From assembly GCA_945860915.1 (NCBI GenBank), contig CAMARR010000014.1, forward strand, positions 1 through 50,720: a stretch of 50,720 nucleotides of DNA, in the 5' to 3' direction. Below are positions 25,841 to 34,927 of the stretch, one piece after another (the first letter of the stretch is position 1; the number at the start of each line of letters is the position of its first letter). The translations under genes were made by a program, and so were the position numbers. Below the pieces are notes generated by a model. It worked only from the letters and a program-made list of their open reading frames with translations. It did no database searches and was not told the origin of the DNA. This DNA comes from Candidatus Kuenenia stuttgartensis (GTDB lineage Bacteria; Planctomycetota; GCA-002687715; CAIWVZ01).

Positions 25841-28800
25841 ATGAACCCAACCCCTCCAAATCCCACGTCGAACCGCTGTTCCGGCCTTTCATCTGGAATA
25901 TTGGTCTCGGGGCTCGTCGGTGGCCTAGTTGCGTCAGTCCTGAGCGTTGGGATGGCCGCTTCAGCTCCCGGCCCACATTGGACCTATGGCCTTGCGGTCG
26001 GAGTCCTCGGAACGGCAAGCATCGCGGCGGCGGCGGCACTCGTTGCCATGCTTGCATCCATGGTGGCATCCCATATAGGGAGAGCGGCCGGAGCTGCCGT
26101 GGGCGTGGCCCCCTGGGTTGCAGGGTTTCTTTACGTCAACGCAACTCTTTTTGACGGTCCTTGGGTTCGAAGTAGATCGTGGGCGCCCGCTCTCGAATGG
26201 GCAATCAAGATCGGGGGCGCTGCGGCATTGTTTGGCATGCCGTTTCTACTCGGTCGTATGGGCCGGTTGCGTGGGATCATCCGCGTCCTAATCGCGATTG
26301 CACTGGTTGCGGCCGCATGGATCACCGCAAGATTAGATCAGGAATACTTGGCGGCCTATTGGCAGCTGAAGATCCAGTTCGCGGTGTTGACGTGGGTGTT
26401 CCCCTCGCTCGGCATTTGGCTTCTGTTGGCTGGACGTCATGTGCGGCTTTGGCCAGCGCTCATCATGCTTTTCGTTGCGATGGGCGTCAGCATTGCAGGC
26501 GGACTGTCTGTCCGCGAGAACCATATCGCGATCGAGCGCGCACGGAGCATCATCCTTACCCGACCCGCGCCTATGTTGGTACGCATCCTTCGTCCAATCG
26601 AAGAGACGGTCTTCGATCGAATTCGACCGTTGGATGCTGAGCCAGTTCGTAGCACCGACGCGCCTCTTGACCCGGAGTACGACCCAGCTGTTCTTGCTGC
26701 AGCTCTCAATTCGGCGGCCCCGAATCGCGCAGATATGAACGTCCTCATGATCGCCATTGACGCTATGAGGGCAGATCACATGTCGTGCGAGGGCTATGCC
26801 CGTCCGACCACCCCCAACCTCGACAAATTCGCCCGCCGCGCCTCCTGGTTTAGGCGAGCGGTGGCTCCGGTCCCGGCGTCCTCGATGGGGTACTCCTCGG
26901 CGATGTCCGGCCTCTTTGCTCGAGTCACACCAGCCTATGCAAAGGAGTTTGGCGTCTCGTTTCCCGTGCCGGAAGGCTACATGCTTGCCGAGGTCATGAG
27001 AGATTCGGGTCGCGAGACGATGGGCGTGACCGCCTTCCACCCCGCCGTGCAGAACGTTCCGAAATTCAAGATCCTCGAAAAGGGCTTCAAGGTCTTCAAC
27101 CCTGACAAGTCCGCCGACGAGAAGTCAGGTTCGAGCGTTGTCGATAGTGCGATTGGCATGCTGACTAAACATGGGACGGGGTCCGCGCCCTGGTTCATGT
27201 GGATGCACATTATGGAGCCGCATGCGCCCTACCACTTTCACGTGGGGCGTGACTTTGGTCGACGTCCCATCGACGCCTACGACGCCGAGATTGCCGAGGC
27301 AGACGCGCAGGTTGCCCGCGTGTTCGACTGGCTTGAAAAGTCAGGCCAGGCAAGCAGAACAATTGTCGCGATTTTTGGCGATCACGGCGAGGGCTTCGGC
27401 GAACACAACAACCGTGAGCACGGTGCAAGTCTTTATGAACACCAGGTTCGCGTACCGCTCTTGATCAGCGTCCCCGGTGTCGCCCCGCGAGAAGTTCAAC
27501 AATGGGCGACCTTGGCGGATCTGACACCTACGCTTCTTGGTGCGGTTGGATTGGATTCAAAGACCATCCGAACAGGGCGGAACCTGCTTCCGCTCATGAC
27601 CGGCATCAAAGTGGACTGGCCGGACTGGGCCTATTCCGAGCGTGCAGCATCCGCGGTGAAGGTGCCGCGCTCGTGGGAACGCGCCGTGTGGCGTGGCGAC
27701 AAGAAGTTGATTTGGCTTCCGCATGATCGGACCTATCAGTTCTACAACCTTACGACCGACCCGGGTGAGCTCACTAATCTGTGGGATTCGACTGATCCTA
27801 CGTGTCAGGAACTTGTTGGGATCATGCGAGCAGCTGATGCACGCATCGATTCGACATGGGGAGCCTCAGCGAGTCGGCCGTCAGACGAATCCGATTCAAT
27901 TGACGTGAAGTTCGCGAAGCTGGTTGATGCGGCTCTCGTGAAGGATCGCAAGGCATCCGACGGAGCCATCGACGCGATTCTCACGGTTCTCAATTCAGAC
28001 GCGATTCTTCTTGACAGCACTAAGCAGGATCGACTGGGGCGACCGGCATTGGATCGTCTGCTAGTCGGGATTCGTGCTGAGCTCGGAGGACTCGCGGGGG
28101 GCGATTCTCGCCGAAACAGTTTGACTCGGATTATCCTTTACGCGAATCGATCCGACGACGTTCCGCTACTGGCAACGGAGCGATCCAAAACAACGAATGG
28201 CGACTTGCGGCTTCGCATTGCGCACGCGCTTGCCACGTTCGGCAACACGTCGGGCAAAGGCGACCTCGTGGTCGCGCTGAAGAATGCGCCGATTGAGGCG
28301 CGCATCACGGCGGCCGCAGGTCTTGGCGCGCTGGGCGACAACTCCGGGATCGCGTTGCTGCAATCAGCGCTAACGATCGATCATGTTGGGCGCCTTCGTG
28401 AGTCGATCTTTGGCTTGGCATCCTTGGGTGACATCCGTGCGCTCAGCACGCAGAACTCCACCATGCGCGCCGTCTACACCAATTCATGGGTACAGGGCGC
28501 GTTGCTCGAGGCGGCCTTGAGGGCCCCCGTGGGAGACGAGTCAACTGCATCGCTCGCAAGCCTCAGTCGTTCAACAGATACTCGAATCGCCAAAGTCGCT
28601 TCCGAGACACTTGCTCCACGGCTCACGCCGGCTCTGGCAGCGCGGCGTGCCGCGGTCGGTGAGGCGCTTGAGGGGATTCGGAGCGCGCTCCTCTACGGTG
28701 ATGGCGTTTTGGCGGCGAGCTTCTTCAAGGATCTGACTGCCGACGATGACGCACTGATTGGGTCCGGGTGGTGGCTTGGAGTGCGAACCGCCCGTTCGCT

Positions 28801-29293
28801 CGGCGACAGCGAACTTTTGACAAAGTGCGCGACGCGCCTGAAGTCCGTCATGACCAAGGCCGGTGCGCCCGCGGGCGATATCGACGGCATCGAGAAACTC
28901 TCCCCTGAAATCAAAGGCACGGCTGCTCTGCTCAAGGCCGAACCAACCGACGACTTTGCGGTTCCGCTTCTCCATCGAGGCAGGATTTTTTCCACGACGA
29001 TTAAGTTGACGAACGTCTCCGGAGTTCGGCTAGGTGGTGGAGAGAGCCCGGACGCCTTCAGGCTTGAGTGGCGGTATGTCCAAGCGAACGCAAAGCCGGT
29101 GCAAGGAAACCGGCTGATTCAGGTGGTGCTTCCGCTTGGCGGGCTCGAGCCGGGCGCAGCATGCACCCTTATGATTCCTGGCATGTTCCCCGACAAAGTC
29201 GGCGAATGGACGCCGGTGTTGGTGGCAACACGCGATTGGGCTGGACGACGCGACGACGTGCTCTTCACCGCGCCTAAGGTCGTGTTGCAGTAG
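25841..29293 (+). CDS. Membrane-anchored alkaline-phosphatase-superfamily (sulfatase-fold) protein with HEAT-like repeats
   Basis: 1150 residues. About six N-terminal membrane spans (15-225) are followed by a sulfatase-fold domain at about 298-660. Metal-site motifs are intact: Asp307 and Asp312 in VLMIAIDAMRADHMS, and FGDHGEGFGEH at 512-522. The C/S-x-P/A-x-R motif that becomes formylglycine in true sulfatases is absent; the corresponding region reads PASSMGYSSAMSG, with Ser347/Ser348 as the likely nucleophile. That fits the phosphotransferase/phosphodiesterase side of the superfamily (LtaS- or EptA-like layout with N-terminal spans). Residues about 770-900 contain HEAT/PBS-like helical repeats (LRLRIAHALATFGNTSGKGD). 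The C-terminus (about 990-1150) is beta-rich. It could transfer a phospho-group to the nearby glycan. Divergent from the GT-C gene; no Shine-Dalgarno seen. Confidence 0.82.
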   Translation: MNPTPPNPTSNRCSGLSSGILVSGLVGGLVASVLSVGMAASAPGPHWTYGLAVGVLGTASIAAAAALVAMLASMVASHIGRAAGAAVGVAPWVAGFLYVNATLFDGPWVRSRSWAPALEWAIKIGGAAALFGMPFLLGRMGRLRGIIRVLIAIALVAAAWITARLDQEYLAAYWQLKIQFAVLTWVFPSLGIWLLLAGRHVRLWPALIMLFVAMGVSIAGGLSVRENHIAIERARSIILTRPAPMLVRILRPIEETVFDRIRPLDAEPVRSTDAPLDPEYDPAVLAAALNSAAPNRADMNVLMIAIDAMRADHMSCEGYARPTTPNLDKFARRASWFRRAVAPVPASSMGYSSAMSGLFARVTPAYAKEFGVSFPVPEGYMLAEVMRDSGRETMGVTAFHPAVQNVPKFKILEKGFKVFNPDKSADEKSGSSVVDSAIGMLTKHGTGSAPWFMWMHIMEPHAPYHFHVGRDFGRRPIDAYDAEIAEADAQVARVFDWLEKSGQASRTIVAIFGDHGEGFGEHNNREHGASLYEHQVRVPLLISVPGVAPREVQQWATLADLTPTLLGAVGLDSKTIRTGRNLLPLMTGIKVDWPDWAYSERAASAVKVPRSWERAVWRGDKKLIWLPHDRTYQFYNLTTDPGELTNLWDSTDPTCQELVGIMRAADARIDSTWGASASRPSDESDSIDVKFAKLVDAALVKDRKASDGAIDAILTVLNSDAILLDSTKQDRLGRPALDRLLVGIRAELGGLAGGDSRRNSLTRIILYANRSDDVPLLATERSKTTNGDLRLRIAHALATFGNTSGKGDLVVALKNAPIEARITAAAGLGALGDNSGIALLQSALTIDHVGRLRESIFGLASLGDIRALSTQNSTMRAVYTNSWVQGALLEAALRAPVGDESTASLASLSRSTDTRIAKVASETLAPRLTPALAARRAAVGEALEGIRSALLYGDGVLAASFFKDLTADDDALIGSGWWLGVRTARSLGDSELLTKCATRLKSVMTKAGAPAGDIDGIEKLSPEIKGTAALLKAEPTDDFAVPLLHRGRIFSTTIKLTNVSGVRLGGGESPDAFRLEWRYVQANAKPVQGNRLIQVVLPLGGLEPGAACTLMIPGMFPDKVGEWTPVLVATRDWAGRRDDVLFTAPKVVLQ

Positions 29294-29295
29294 GA

Positions 29296-29322
29296 GGAAA
29301 CAAGTCTATTCGACCTTGTTCC
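29296..29322. terminator. Possible bidirectional hairpin between convergent genes
   Basis: GGAAACAAGTC and GACCTTGTTCC can pair around the loop TATTC, with one mismatch and one bulged base. The hairpin sits exactly between the sulfatase-fold gene stop (29293) and the convergent beta-helix gene stop (29306). There is no long T run on either side, so termination strength is doubtful. Confidence 0.3.
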
Positions 29323-30535
29323 CTTCGAGCGTGGCGCGATCACCAGGCTCTCCCCAAGGAGTCTTGCCGCAGTCGCGGAAGACGTTGTTGCGTAGGTTGA
29401 TCTTGCTTCCTCGGATGTCGACAGCGGGTGATCCGGCGAAAGCGAAAGTGCATCGTTCAATATCGACGTGCTGTACGTTGCCGTCGAGCGTAATCCCTTT
29501 ACCGACATTCTGCATCGTGCAGTTGATGATCTTCCAGTTTTTGTTGGTGAGCGGGTCGTGCAGTGCGTCGAGGCCGAAGATCCCAACATTGTTGGCCTCA
29601 AATGTACAGTTGCTGACGGTGACTCCATTGCAATCGTTTAACTGCACTCCAGTGAATCCGCCCTTGAACGTGCAGTCTGTTATGACTGCGAGCTCTGACC
29701 AATGATCGATTTCGCAGTTCTCGGTCCGTATGTTCTCAAAGCGACACTTCTTAACGGTGATACCTTCTGTGTTGTACGCCACGAATCCACGTCCAGCGAG
29801 ATTTTGGAATACACAGTCTTCAACATGGATATTGCGCCCCATCGGCTTTTTCTTGCGGTCTTTGTAGGCGGCGCGAAACAAGAGGCCGCAATGTGTGGTG
29901 TGGCCTGTCGTAAAGGGCTTCCCAGCCACCTGGAGTGACTTAGGGTCAATGCCGCCATCCATCGTGATGCCCTTGACCGTGATGTCAGATAGCGCCCATC
30001 CATCGAGGAAGTTGATCTCCGGCACGATGTAGGCACCGGCGGGAACTTCGGTCAAGTTGGGGTGCGTTGCGTTACAAAACGCGAGCGCGACACCATCGGC
30101 ATCAATCGCTTTGACGGAGGCCTCGAGAAGGCGACCGCCACGCTGATCGTCGAAGAATGCCTGATAGCGGTATCCGACCTTCATTAATTCGGGATGGTCG
30201 ACGACCAAACGCTTATCGGAGACCTTCGTTGCAGCGGTTGTCTTGATTTTCCCCCACTCATCGAGGCTGCGGAGTTTCCAAATCGTCGCGCCGGGAACTC
30301 CGGTAAAGGTGATTCCTTTGATGCCCTGGATGTTGACCCCACGGTCGAATCGGAAGGTGCCGGCGGAAAAGGCGATAGTTCCGCCGCCTCGATCTGATAG
30401 TCCTTTAAGGATGACGGCAAATGCCGTGTCGTCTTGCCAAGGGAGTGTCGCCGACTCCTTCGGGGTGGTCACCGTGATGGTGCCCTGTGCCGTCAGGAGG
30501 GCGGTGACCGCAAGGACGACGCAGATGTTTCGCAT
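29306..30535 (-). CDS. Secreted right-handed parallel beta-helix (pectate-lyase-fold) protein
   Basis: 409 residues from ATG 30535, which gives a signal peptide (NICVVLAVTALLTAQG). The frame stays open upstream but that part lies inside the next gene. Short Asn/Asp/Gly-rich beta-strand repeats run from about 60 to 400: GITFTGVPGATIW, DITVKGITMDG, NIHVEDCVFQNLAG, GITVKKCRFENI, GVTVSNCTFEANNVGIFG and INLRNNVFRDCG. This periodic pattern is the hallmark of parallel beta-helix proteins such as polysaccharide lyases, epimerases (AlgG/DUF1565-type) and phage tail hydrolases. No catalytic residues can be named from sequence alone. The gene begins four bases after the stop of the upstream GT4 gene (TAACACCATG), so it belongs to that operon and may trim or modify the polysaccharide outside the cell. 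Confidence 0.8.
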   Translation of the reverse strand: MRNICVVLAVTALLTAQGTITVTTPKESATLPWQDDTAFAVILKGLSDRGGGTIAFSAGTFRFDRGVNIQGIKGITFTGVPGATIWKLRSLDEWGKIKTTAATKVSDKRLVVDHPELMKVGYRYQAFFDDQRGGRLLEASVKAIDADGVALAFCNATHPNLTEVPAGAYIVPEINFLDGWALSDITVKGITMDGGIDPKSLQVAGKPFTTGHTTHCGLLFRAAYKDRKKKPMGRNIHVEDCVFQNLAGRGFVAYNTEGITVKKCRFENIRTENCEIDHWSELAVITDCTFKGGFTGVQLNDCNGVTVSNCTFEANNVGIFGLDALHDPLTNKNWKIINCTMQNVGKGITLDGNVQHVDIERCTFAFAGSPAVDIRGSKINLRNNVFRDCGKTPWGEPGDRATLEGNKVE

Positions 30536-30539
30536 GGTG

Positions 30540-32045
30540 TTATGGGCTGATGATGAAAGTGTCGGCAGGACCAACGTCCGCCGTGACCGGCGTCTTCCAC
30601 GTGTGTGCGAGGAGGCGACGGTAGATTTCGAGCAACTCATGGGCGTTTGCTGACACGGGTTTGATCTTAGGGGGCGCCCCCGCAAGTCGTGGTACGAGTG
30701 AGTGGTCGTCGGCGAGCATCCGAATCTTCGCGCCGAGGTCTTTGGGGTCTCCGAGTTTGAAAGTCCAACCATAGTGATTGGCTTGTGCAAATTCGAGCAT
30801 TCCGCCCCGGTCCGACACGAGAATGGGCGTTCCGCTCATGGCGGCTTCGTTGAGCGTTAGGGGGGCGTTCTCGAACCAAATCGACGGCAGGACGAGCACA
30901 TCGAGATTCTGCAACACCTTGCCAATCTGACGGTTATCAAAGCGACCGTGGAAGAAAGCAAACGGGTGGGAGGCCGCGCGGCGCTTCAAGTCATCAAGGT
31001 ATTCGCCGCTCCAGCGATTGGGCGCTCCATGCACGTGAAGTTCGAGATCGCTTCGTCCCTTGGTGGCCTCAAGGAAGCCGTCAACCAGCGTATGAACACC
31101 CTTGGTCTTGATGATTGACCCGACAAACCCGATTCGCAGTCGCGGCGAGGCTGTCTTCGGCAGGCGCTCGACGTACGAGAAATCCATGCCATTCGAAGAG
31201 TGGACGATCCGGTCGCGTGCGAGCCCGAAGTGTTTGATGAACTCGTCACGTAGGAATGCAGAAGGCGTGATGAGCAAATCCGCGAGGGCCAACGCGCGTT
31301 GCATGCGCCGATAACGCACAACGAATGGGTTGGTTTCACCGACCGACGTGGCTCCGGATCCGCCCCACACAACATCCGTGAGCGCATCACACCACGATTC
31401 GAAGTAGGCGAGTGGGCGGCGCGCTACGCGCCCAGGTGTGGAGGCGACCTTCGCTTGAAAGTGAAGCTCGCGTCGCTCGTCGAAGGTGGCGTGTTGGGGT
31501 GCCGGAGGAACCGGGTCGATGTAGAGCGGTCCGGTCTCTGTCCCCGTGTCTTGATGTCCGGCGCCGAAGACACATGGCCCACACTTGCGGAAGTCGATTG
31601 GGTCACAGATCTGGTAGTCCGTGTAACACATGCGCTGGCCCATCGGGCACATCGTCCAGAAGTCGTGCAACGTCATCACGATCCGGATGCCGCGTGCGTG
31701 GGCCTCTTCCATCACGCCGGCACCAAGCCCGACGATGTGCTGGAAGTGGACGATTTCGGGCTTCACCTCGTCAAGGTAGGCGGCGAAGAGCGTGCGAATG
31801 CGATCATCTTCATATGAGCGTTCGAGTGGCGACCAATCGAGATCGGCACGATTGACGAAGCGGATGTGGCAGCCATCGCGAGTTTCGTCGTGGACTCGAT
31901 ACGCTTCGATGTGCGGATCCTGCAGACGAGCGAAGACGTAGACCTCGTGGTCAACGGCTTGTGCCTTGGCGATATGCCATGTGTAGATTGCGGTCCCAGC
32001 GAGCTCGTAGGGTGGTAGTTCGTGGGAGACGTGGAGGATGCGCAT
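30540..32045 (-). CDS. GT4-family glycosyltransferase
   Basis: 501 residues from ATG 32045. The frame is open for 65 codons upstream without protein-like content. The N-terminal Rossmann fold begins MRILHVSHELPPYELAGTAI. The second domain contains GFVGSIIKTKGVHTLVDGFL, and the EX7E motif is Glu392-Glu400 (ENAPLTLNEA). After MTLHDFWTMCP a cysteine cluster is visible at 133, 140, 147, 155 and 158, followed by an insert of roughly 80 residues (about 160-240) before the GT-B linker. GT4 enzymes transfer sugars from nucleotide donors with retention; donor and acceptor are unknown. Sequence resemblance to the domains at 20374 and to the 32233 gene suggests duplication inside the locus. The beta-helix gene follows in the same operon; the gene is divergent from 32233. 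Confidence 0.9.
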   Translation of the reverse strand: MRILHVSHELPPYELAGTAIYTWHIAKAQAVDHEVYVFARLQDPHIEAYRVHDETRDGCHIRFVNRADLDWSPLERSYEDDRIRTLFAAYLDEVKPEIVHFQHIVGLGAGVMEEAHARGIRIVMTLHDFWTMCPMGQRMCYTDYQICDPIDFRKCGPCVFGAGHQDTGTETGPLYIDPVPPAPQHATFDERRELHFQAKVASTPGRVARRPLAYFESWCDALTDVVWGGSGATSVGETNPFVVRYRRMQRALALADLLITPSAFLRDEFIKHFGLARDRIVHSSNGMDFSYVERLPKTASPRLRIGFVGSIIKTKGVHTLVDGFLEATKGRSDLELHVHGAPNRWSGEYLDDLKRRAASHPFAFFHGRFDNRQIGKVLQNLDVLVLPSIWFENAPLTLNEAAMSGTPILVSDRGGMLEFAQANHYGWTFKLGDPKDLGAKIRMLADDHSLVPRLAGAPPKIKPVSANAHELLEIYRRLLAHTWKTPVTADVGPADTFIISP

Positions 32046-32232
32046 GGTTTTAGATTCATCGGCCACCGGGCAACGGGGCATGTGCCAAGTTGACTCGCAG
32101 CCATCGTGATCATATCCCCCTTTCGCAGTCTCGAAACAACGGCTAACTAGTTTGGGCCTTTGGGTTATTATCAGACGATGACGGAGTTGCCATGTTGCGG
32201 CCCGTCTCCCCGTTGGAGGGGGTGTTACGCCG

Positions 32233-34107
32233 ATGCGCATACTGTTCGCGCTGCACGCTTACCTGCCTGATGGCAAAGGTGGCACCGAGACGCACGTCGC
32301 GTCCTTGGCCAAGGTCCTTGCCAGGCAACATGCTGTGCGTGTCGTTGCCCGCGAAGGCGACCCCAACAAGCCCGATTTCGCCGTTACGAAGTCAGTTGTG
32401 GACGGAATCGAAGTTGTTCACATCAATAACCTTTACGCGAACGCGACGTCGTTTGGTTGGATCTACAAGAACGAGAAAATTCACGAGCTGTTTGAACGCG
32501 AGCTGGTCGATTTCCGACCCGACTTGGTCCACGTCCATCATTTGACCGGTCTTTCATCCACGATCGTCGAGACGATCAAGGCCGGTGGCCTGCCACTGGT
32601 CATGACACTGCATGACTTTTGGACCGTGTGCCCGCGCGGCCAGCGGATAACTAAAGAACTCGATATCTGCGAGACCGTCGACCGCAATCTCTGCTTCCAT
32701 TGCCTCGCGGGGATTTGGCCTCAGATGTTCGCGGATCGCAAGTCAGAGCCCACCGAGCTCGACACGCGAGGCAAGCTTGCTCCGGCGTCGCTTGCGACAT
32801 TCGACCGTCACATGCAGTACATCCTCGGCCTCGCGGATGTGCTGATAACTCCGTCTGAATACCACCGCGAGCGGATGCTGGAATTCCAGTTGCCTATAGA
32901 CCGCATGGTCGCCCTCCCACACGGACTTGATCATGGCCCATTCCGCAATGCGGCGGCAATGCGTCATCCGCGTCCCGTGAAGCGCATTGGCTACATCGGT
33001 TCCGTTATTCCAATCAAGGGCGTCCACATTTTGATGGACGCCTTCCGAATCCTTGGTCGCTCCGACATCGAACTCCACATTCATGGCGATGCGTTCGCAT
33101 TTCACGACGATCGAAATTACTCCGATCGATTGCAAGCGCGCGCCATCGGACACCCCAACATTCACTTCGATGGGCCCTACCGTCCAGTGGATCTCCCTCG
33201 CATTTTGTCGAATCTCGACATCCTGGTAGTGCCTTCGCTCTGGTGGGAAACCTTTTGTCTCACCATTCGCGAGGGTCTTCTCGCGGGGGTGCCAGTTCTT
33301 GCTTCTGACTTGGGCGCCATGCGCGAGGCCCTCGACGGGGAAGAGAACGGATTGCTCTTCAAGGCTGGCGATGCGCGCGACCTCGCGGATCGACTTACGC
33401 AACTAATTGCCGACGATTCACTGCGCACACGATTGACAAACCGCGCTCACACCGTGAAGACGATCGAAGTTTACGCCGAGGAACTGCTGGCTCTTTACGA
33501 CCGAGCGATGGCCACGTCCGCGGCGCGGGCAAGCACGATTGTTGTCGCGCCGTCTTCCTTTCCTGCGAAGGGCTTGGACCTCCGCAAGGCTTCTTTGCGC
33601 GTGCAGGCGACCGACGCCAAAGTCCGAGTCAGCGGCCGCCGCCTAGAAGACAACCAGCTGCGCGTAACGCTTGCGGATGCGTCAGGAGCGTCTATCGGCG
33701 AATTGGCGATCGTTGGGCAGGGCGAGCGCGTGGCGCTCGACTGGGATTCCGATCAGGTGGTGCCGGTGCCAAAGCCCGAGCCTCCCGATGCGCGCCGTCA
33801 GGCACCGCCGCTCGCGGCTCCCGATAGCCCTAGCGAAGTCCGCGAGGATCGGCCGCAGCGCAATCGACCGCGCGAATCGCGCCGATCCCCGTTGCCTTCT
33901 CGCGATGAGCGCGCTTCAGGCGACACTCCAGCGATGCGCGACTCGCAGCGACAACAAATATCACGCCCCCCGCCGGCCCCTCGCGACGGATCGTTCGACT
34001 TCGACAAGAGTGGCTACAACGCGCCTTCCGACACGACAGGGCATGCTTCCCGACCCGCGCGGCGCGCGCGTCGTACTCGTCGCACCCGCCGTTCCCGCGA
34101 TACCTAA
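32233..34107 (+). CDS. GT4-family glycosyltransferase with long disordered, Arg-rich C-terminal extension
   Basis: 624 residues from ATG 32233, preceded by GGAGGGGG at a workable distance. The GT4 core covers about 1-425: start MRILFALHAYLPDGKGGTET, VHVHHLTG, TLHDFWTVCPRGQR with cysteines at 133, 146, 154 and 157, GYIGSVIPIKGVHILMDAF, and EX7E at 339-347 (ETFCLTIREG). A small beta-rich unit is possible at about 435-500 (LRVQATDAKVRVSGRRL). From about 510 to the end the sequence is Pro/Arg/Ser-rich and ends in a strongly basic stretch (PARRARRTRRTRRSRDT). The core length is normal for GT4; the extra 200 residues are unusual. The tail could hold the enzyme at the negatively charged membrane or bind an anionic polymer. 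It is a sequence relative of the 30540 gene. Confidence 0.88.
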   Translation: MRILFALHAYLPDGKGGTETHVASLAKVLARQHAVRVVAREGDPNKPDFAVTKSVVDGIEVVHINNLYANATSFGWIYKNEKIHELFERELVDFRPDLVHVHHLTGLSSTIVETIKAGGLPLVMTLHDFWTVCPRGQRITKELDICETVDRNLCFHCLAGIWPQMFADRKSEPTELDTRGKLAPASLATFDRHMQYILGLADVLITPSEYHRERMLEFQLPIDRMVALPHGLDHGPFRNAAAMRHPRPVKRIGYIGSVIPIKGVHILMDAFRILGRSDIELHIHGDAFAFHDDRNYSDRLQARAIGHPNIHFDGPYRPVDLPRILSNLDILVVPSLWWETFCLTIREGLLAGVPVLASDLGAMREALDGEENGLLFKAGDARDLADRLTQLIADDSLRTRLTNRAHTVKTIEVYAEELLALYDRAMATSAARASTIVVAPSSFPAKGLDLRKASLRVQATDAKVRVSGRRLEDNQLRVTLADASGASIGELAIVGQGERVALDWDSDQVVPVPKPEPPDARRQAPPLAAPDSPSEVREDRPQRNRPRESRRSPLPSRDERASGDTPAMRDSQRQQISRPPPAPRDGSFDFDKSGYNAPSDTTGHASRPARRARRTRRTRRSRDT

Positions 34108-34226
34108 GTGCGTGGTCTCATCGGGAATTTAATGCCCGCGGTTCAGGCAACTCCACCTTCCGTAACTTCCAATGACTCCGTTGGCATTCAGCCCGGTCTT
34201 GGCAGGCCATCGGTGACCGAGCGTTG

Positions 34227-34922
34227 TTAGATGTGTCGTTTGAACCTCAGCACCCATCGGCCAAGGCGCTCACCAGGCTCTGCGAGTCCATGCGACTGGT
34301 AAGTGAGGATCTCGGTGCCAATCGGAAGTCCCAAGGTTCGCGTGATATCGAGACTCCAGTCATTAGGACGGTTCGGGTCGTAGACGGACCATTCTTGAAG
34401 ATGAAGGTCGCCAACACCCTTGGGTAGTTCGCACAGGAACTCCGGCATGAGCTGAGAGATGTGATGGGGTGGCTGTCCGTACTTGGCGACATAGCTCTCC
34501 ATGGCCACGATGACGGGTTCGGCGCGTCGGCCAATCAAGTAGAAACCGAAGGCATGAAGTCGTTGCGCGACATACGGCCCTGCGAAAAATAAGCATGTGA
34601 CGAGAACCGCGCCGAGGACGCTTTTGCGCAGGTGCTCGGGACTCCGCTTGAAAGCGGCTTTCGTGAGAGTCAAAGCGACCCACGTTAGTAAGAGGAGGGT
34701 GGCCGTCGCGTAAGAGAGCAGAGCGAATGATCGAATGAAGAAGTCGCCTACTGAATCGACAGCGTTGAGTCCTAATGCGAAGGGGATCTCGTGTACAAAA
34801 ATCGGAGCGTAGGCGAGTGCCACGACCTTGTTGAGGAGCGGCCACGTCCTCCAGCGGCCTATGAGCGTCGTCGAGCTAGGAACGACAACTTGACCCGAGG
34901 CAATTTCGATGCTTGCCGTCAT
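34227..34922 (-). CDS. Membrane protein of unknown function, paralogue of the 34928-35479 protein
   Basis: 231 residues from ATG 34922; GTG 34952 is in frame but would overlap the preceding gene. Three hydrophobic segments are visible between about 25 and 130 (FFIRSFALLSYATATLLLLT and SVLGAVLVTCLFFAGPYVAQ). The C-terminal soluble part contains LIGRRAEPVIVAMESYVAKY then GQPPHHISQLMPEFLCELP, and ends GRWVLRFKRHI. The stretch from RAEP onward recalls the G-type pseudopilin pattern (helix, YxxxxGxPPxxxxxLxPxxL), but there is no prepilin peptidase site. The neighbouring upstream gene has the same pattern, so the two arose by duplication. Function unknown; no homologue is recognised. Confidence 0.6.
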   Translation of the reverse strand: MTASIEIASGQVVVPSSTTLIGRWRTWPLLNKVVALAYAPIFVHEIPFALGLNAVDSVGDFFIRSFALLSYATATLLLLTWVALTLTKAAFKRSPEHLRKSVLGAVLVTCLFFAGPYVAQRLHAFGFYLIGRRAEPVIVAMESYVAKYGQPPHHISQLMPEFLCELPKGVGDLHLQEWSVYDPNRPNDWSLDITRTLGLPIGTEILTYQSHGLAEPGERLGRWVLRFKRHI

Positions 34923-34927
34923 TGTTA

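Noticed and set aside
25841..29293. Calling this gene a true sulfatase
   Set aside because: The formylglycine signature needed for sulfatase activity is not present, so only the superfamily is claimed.
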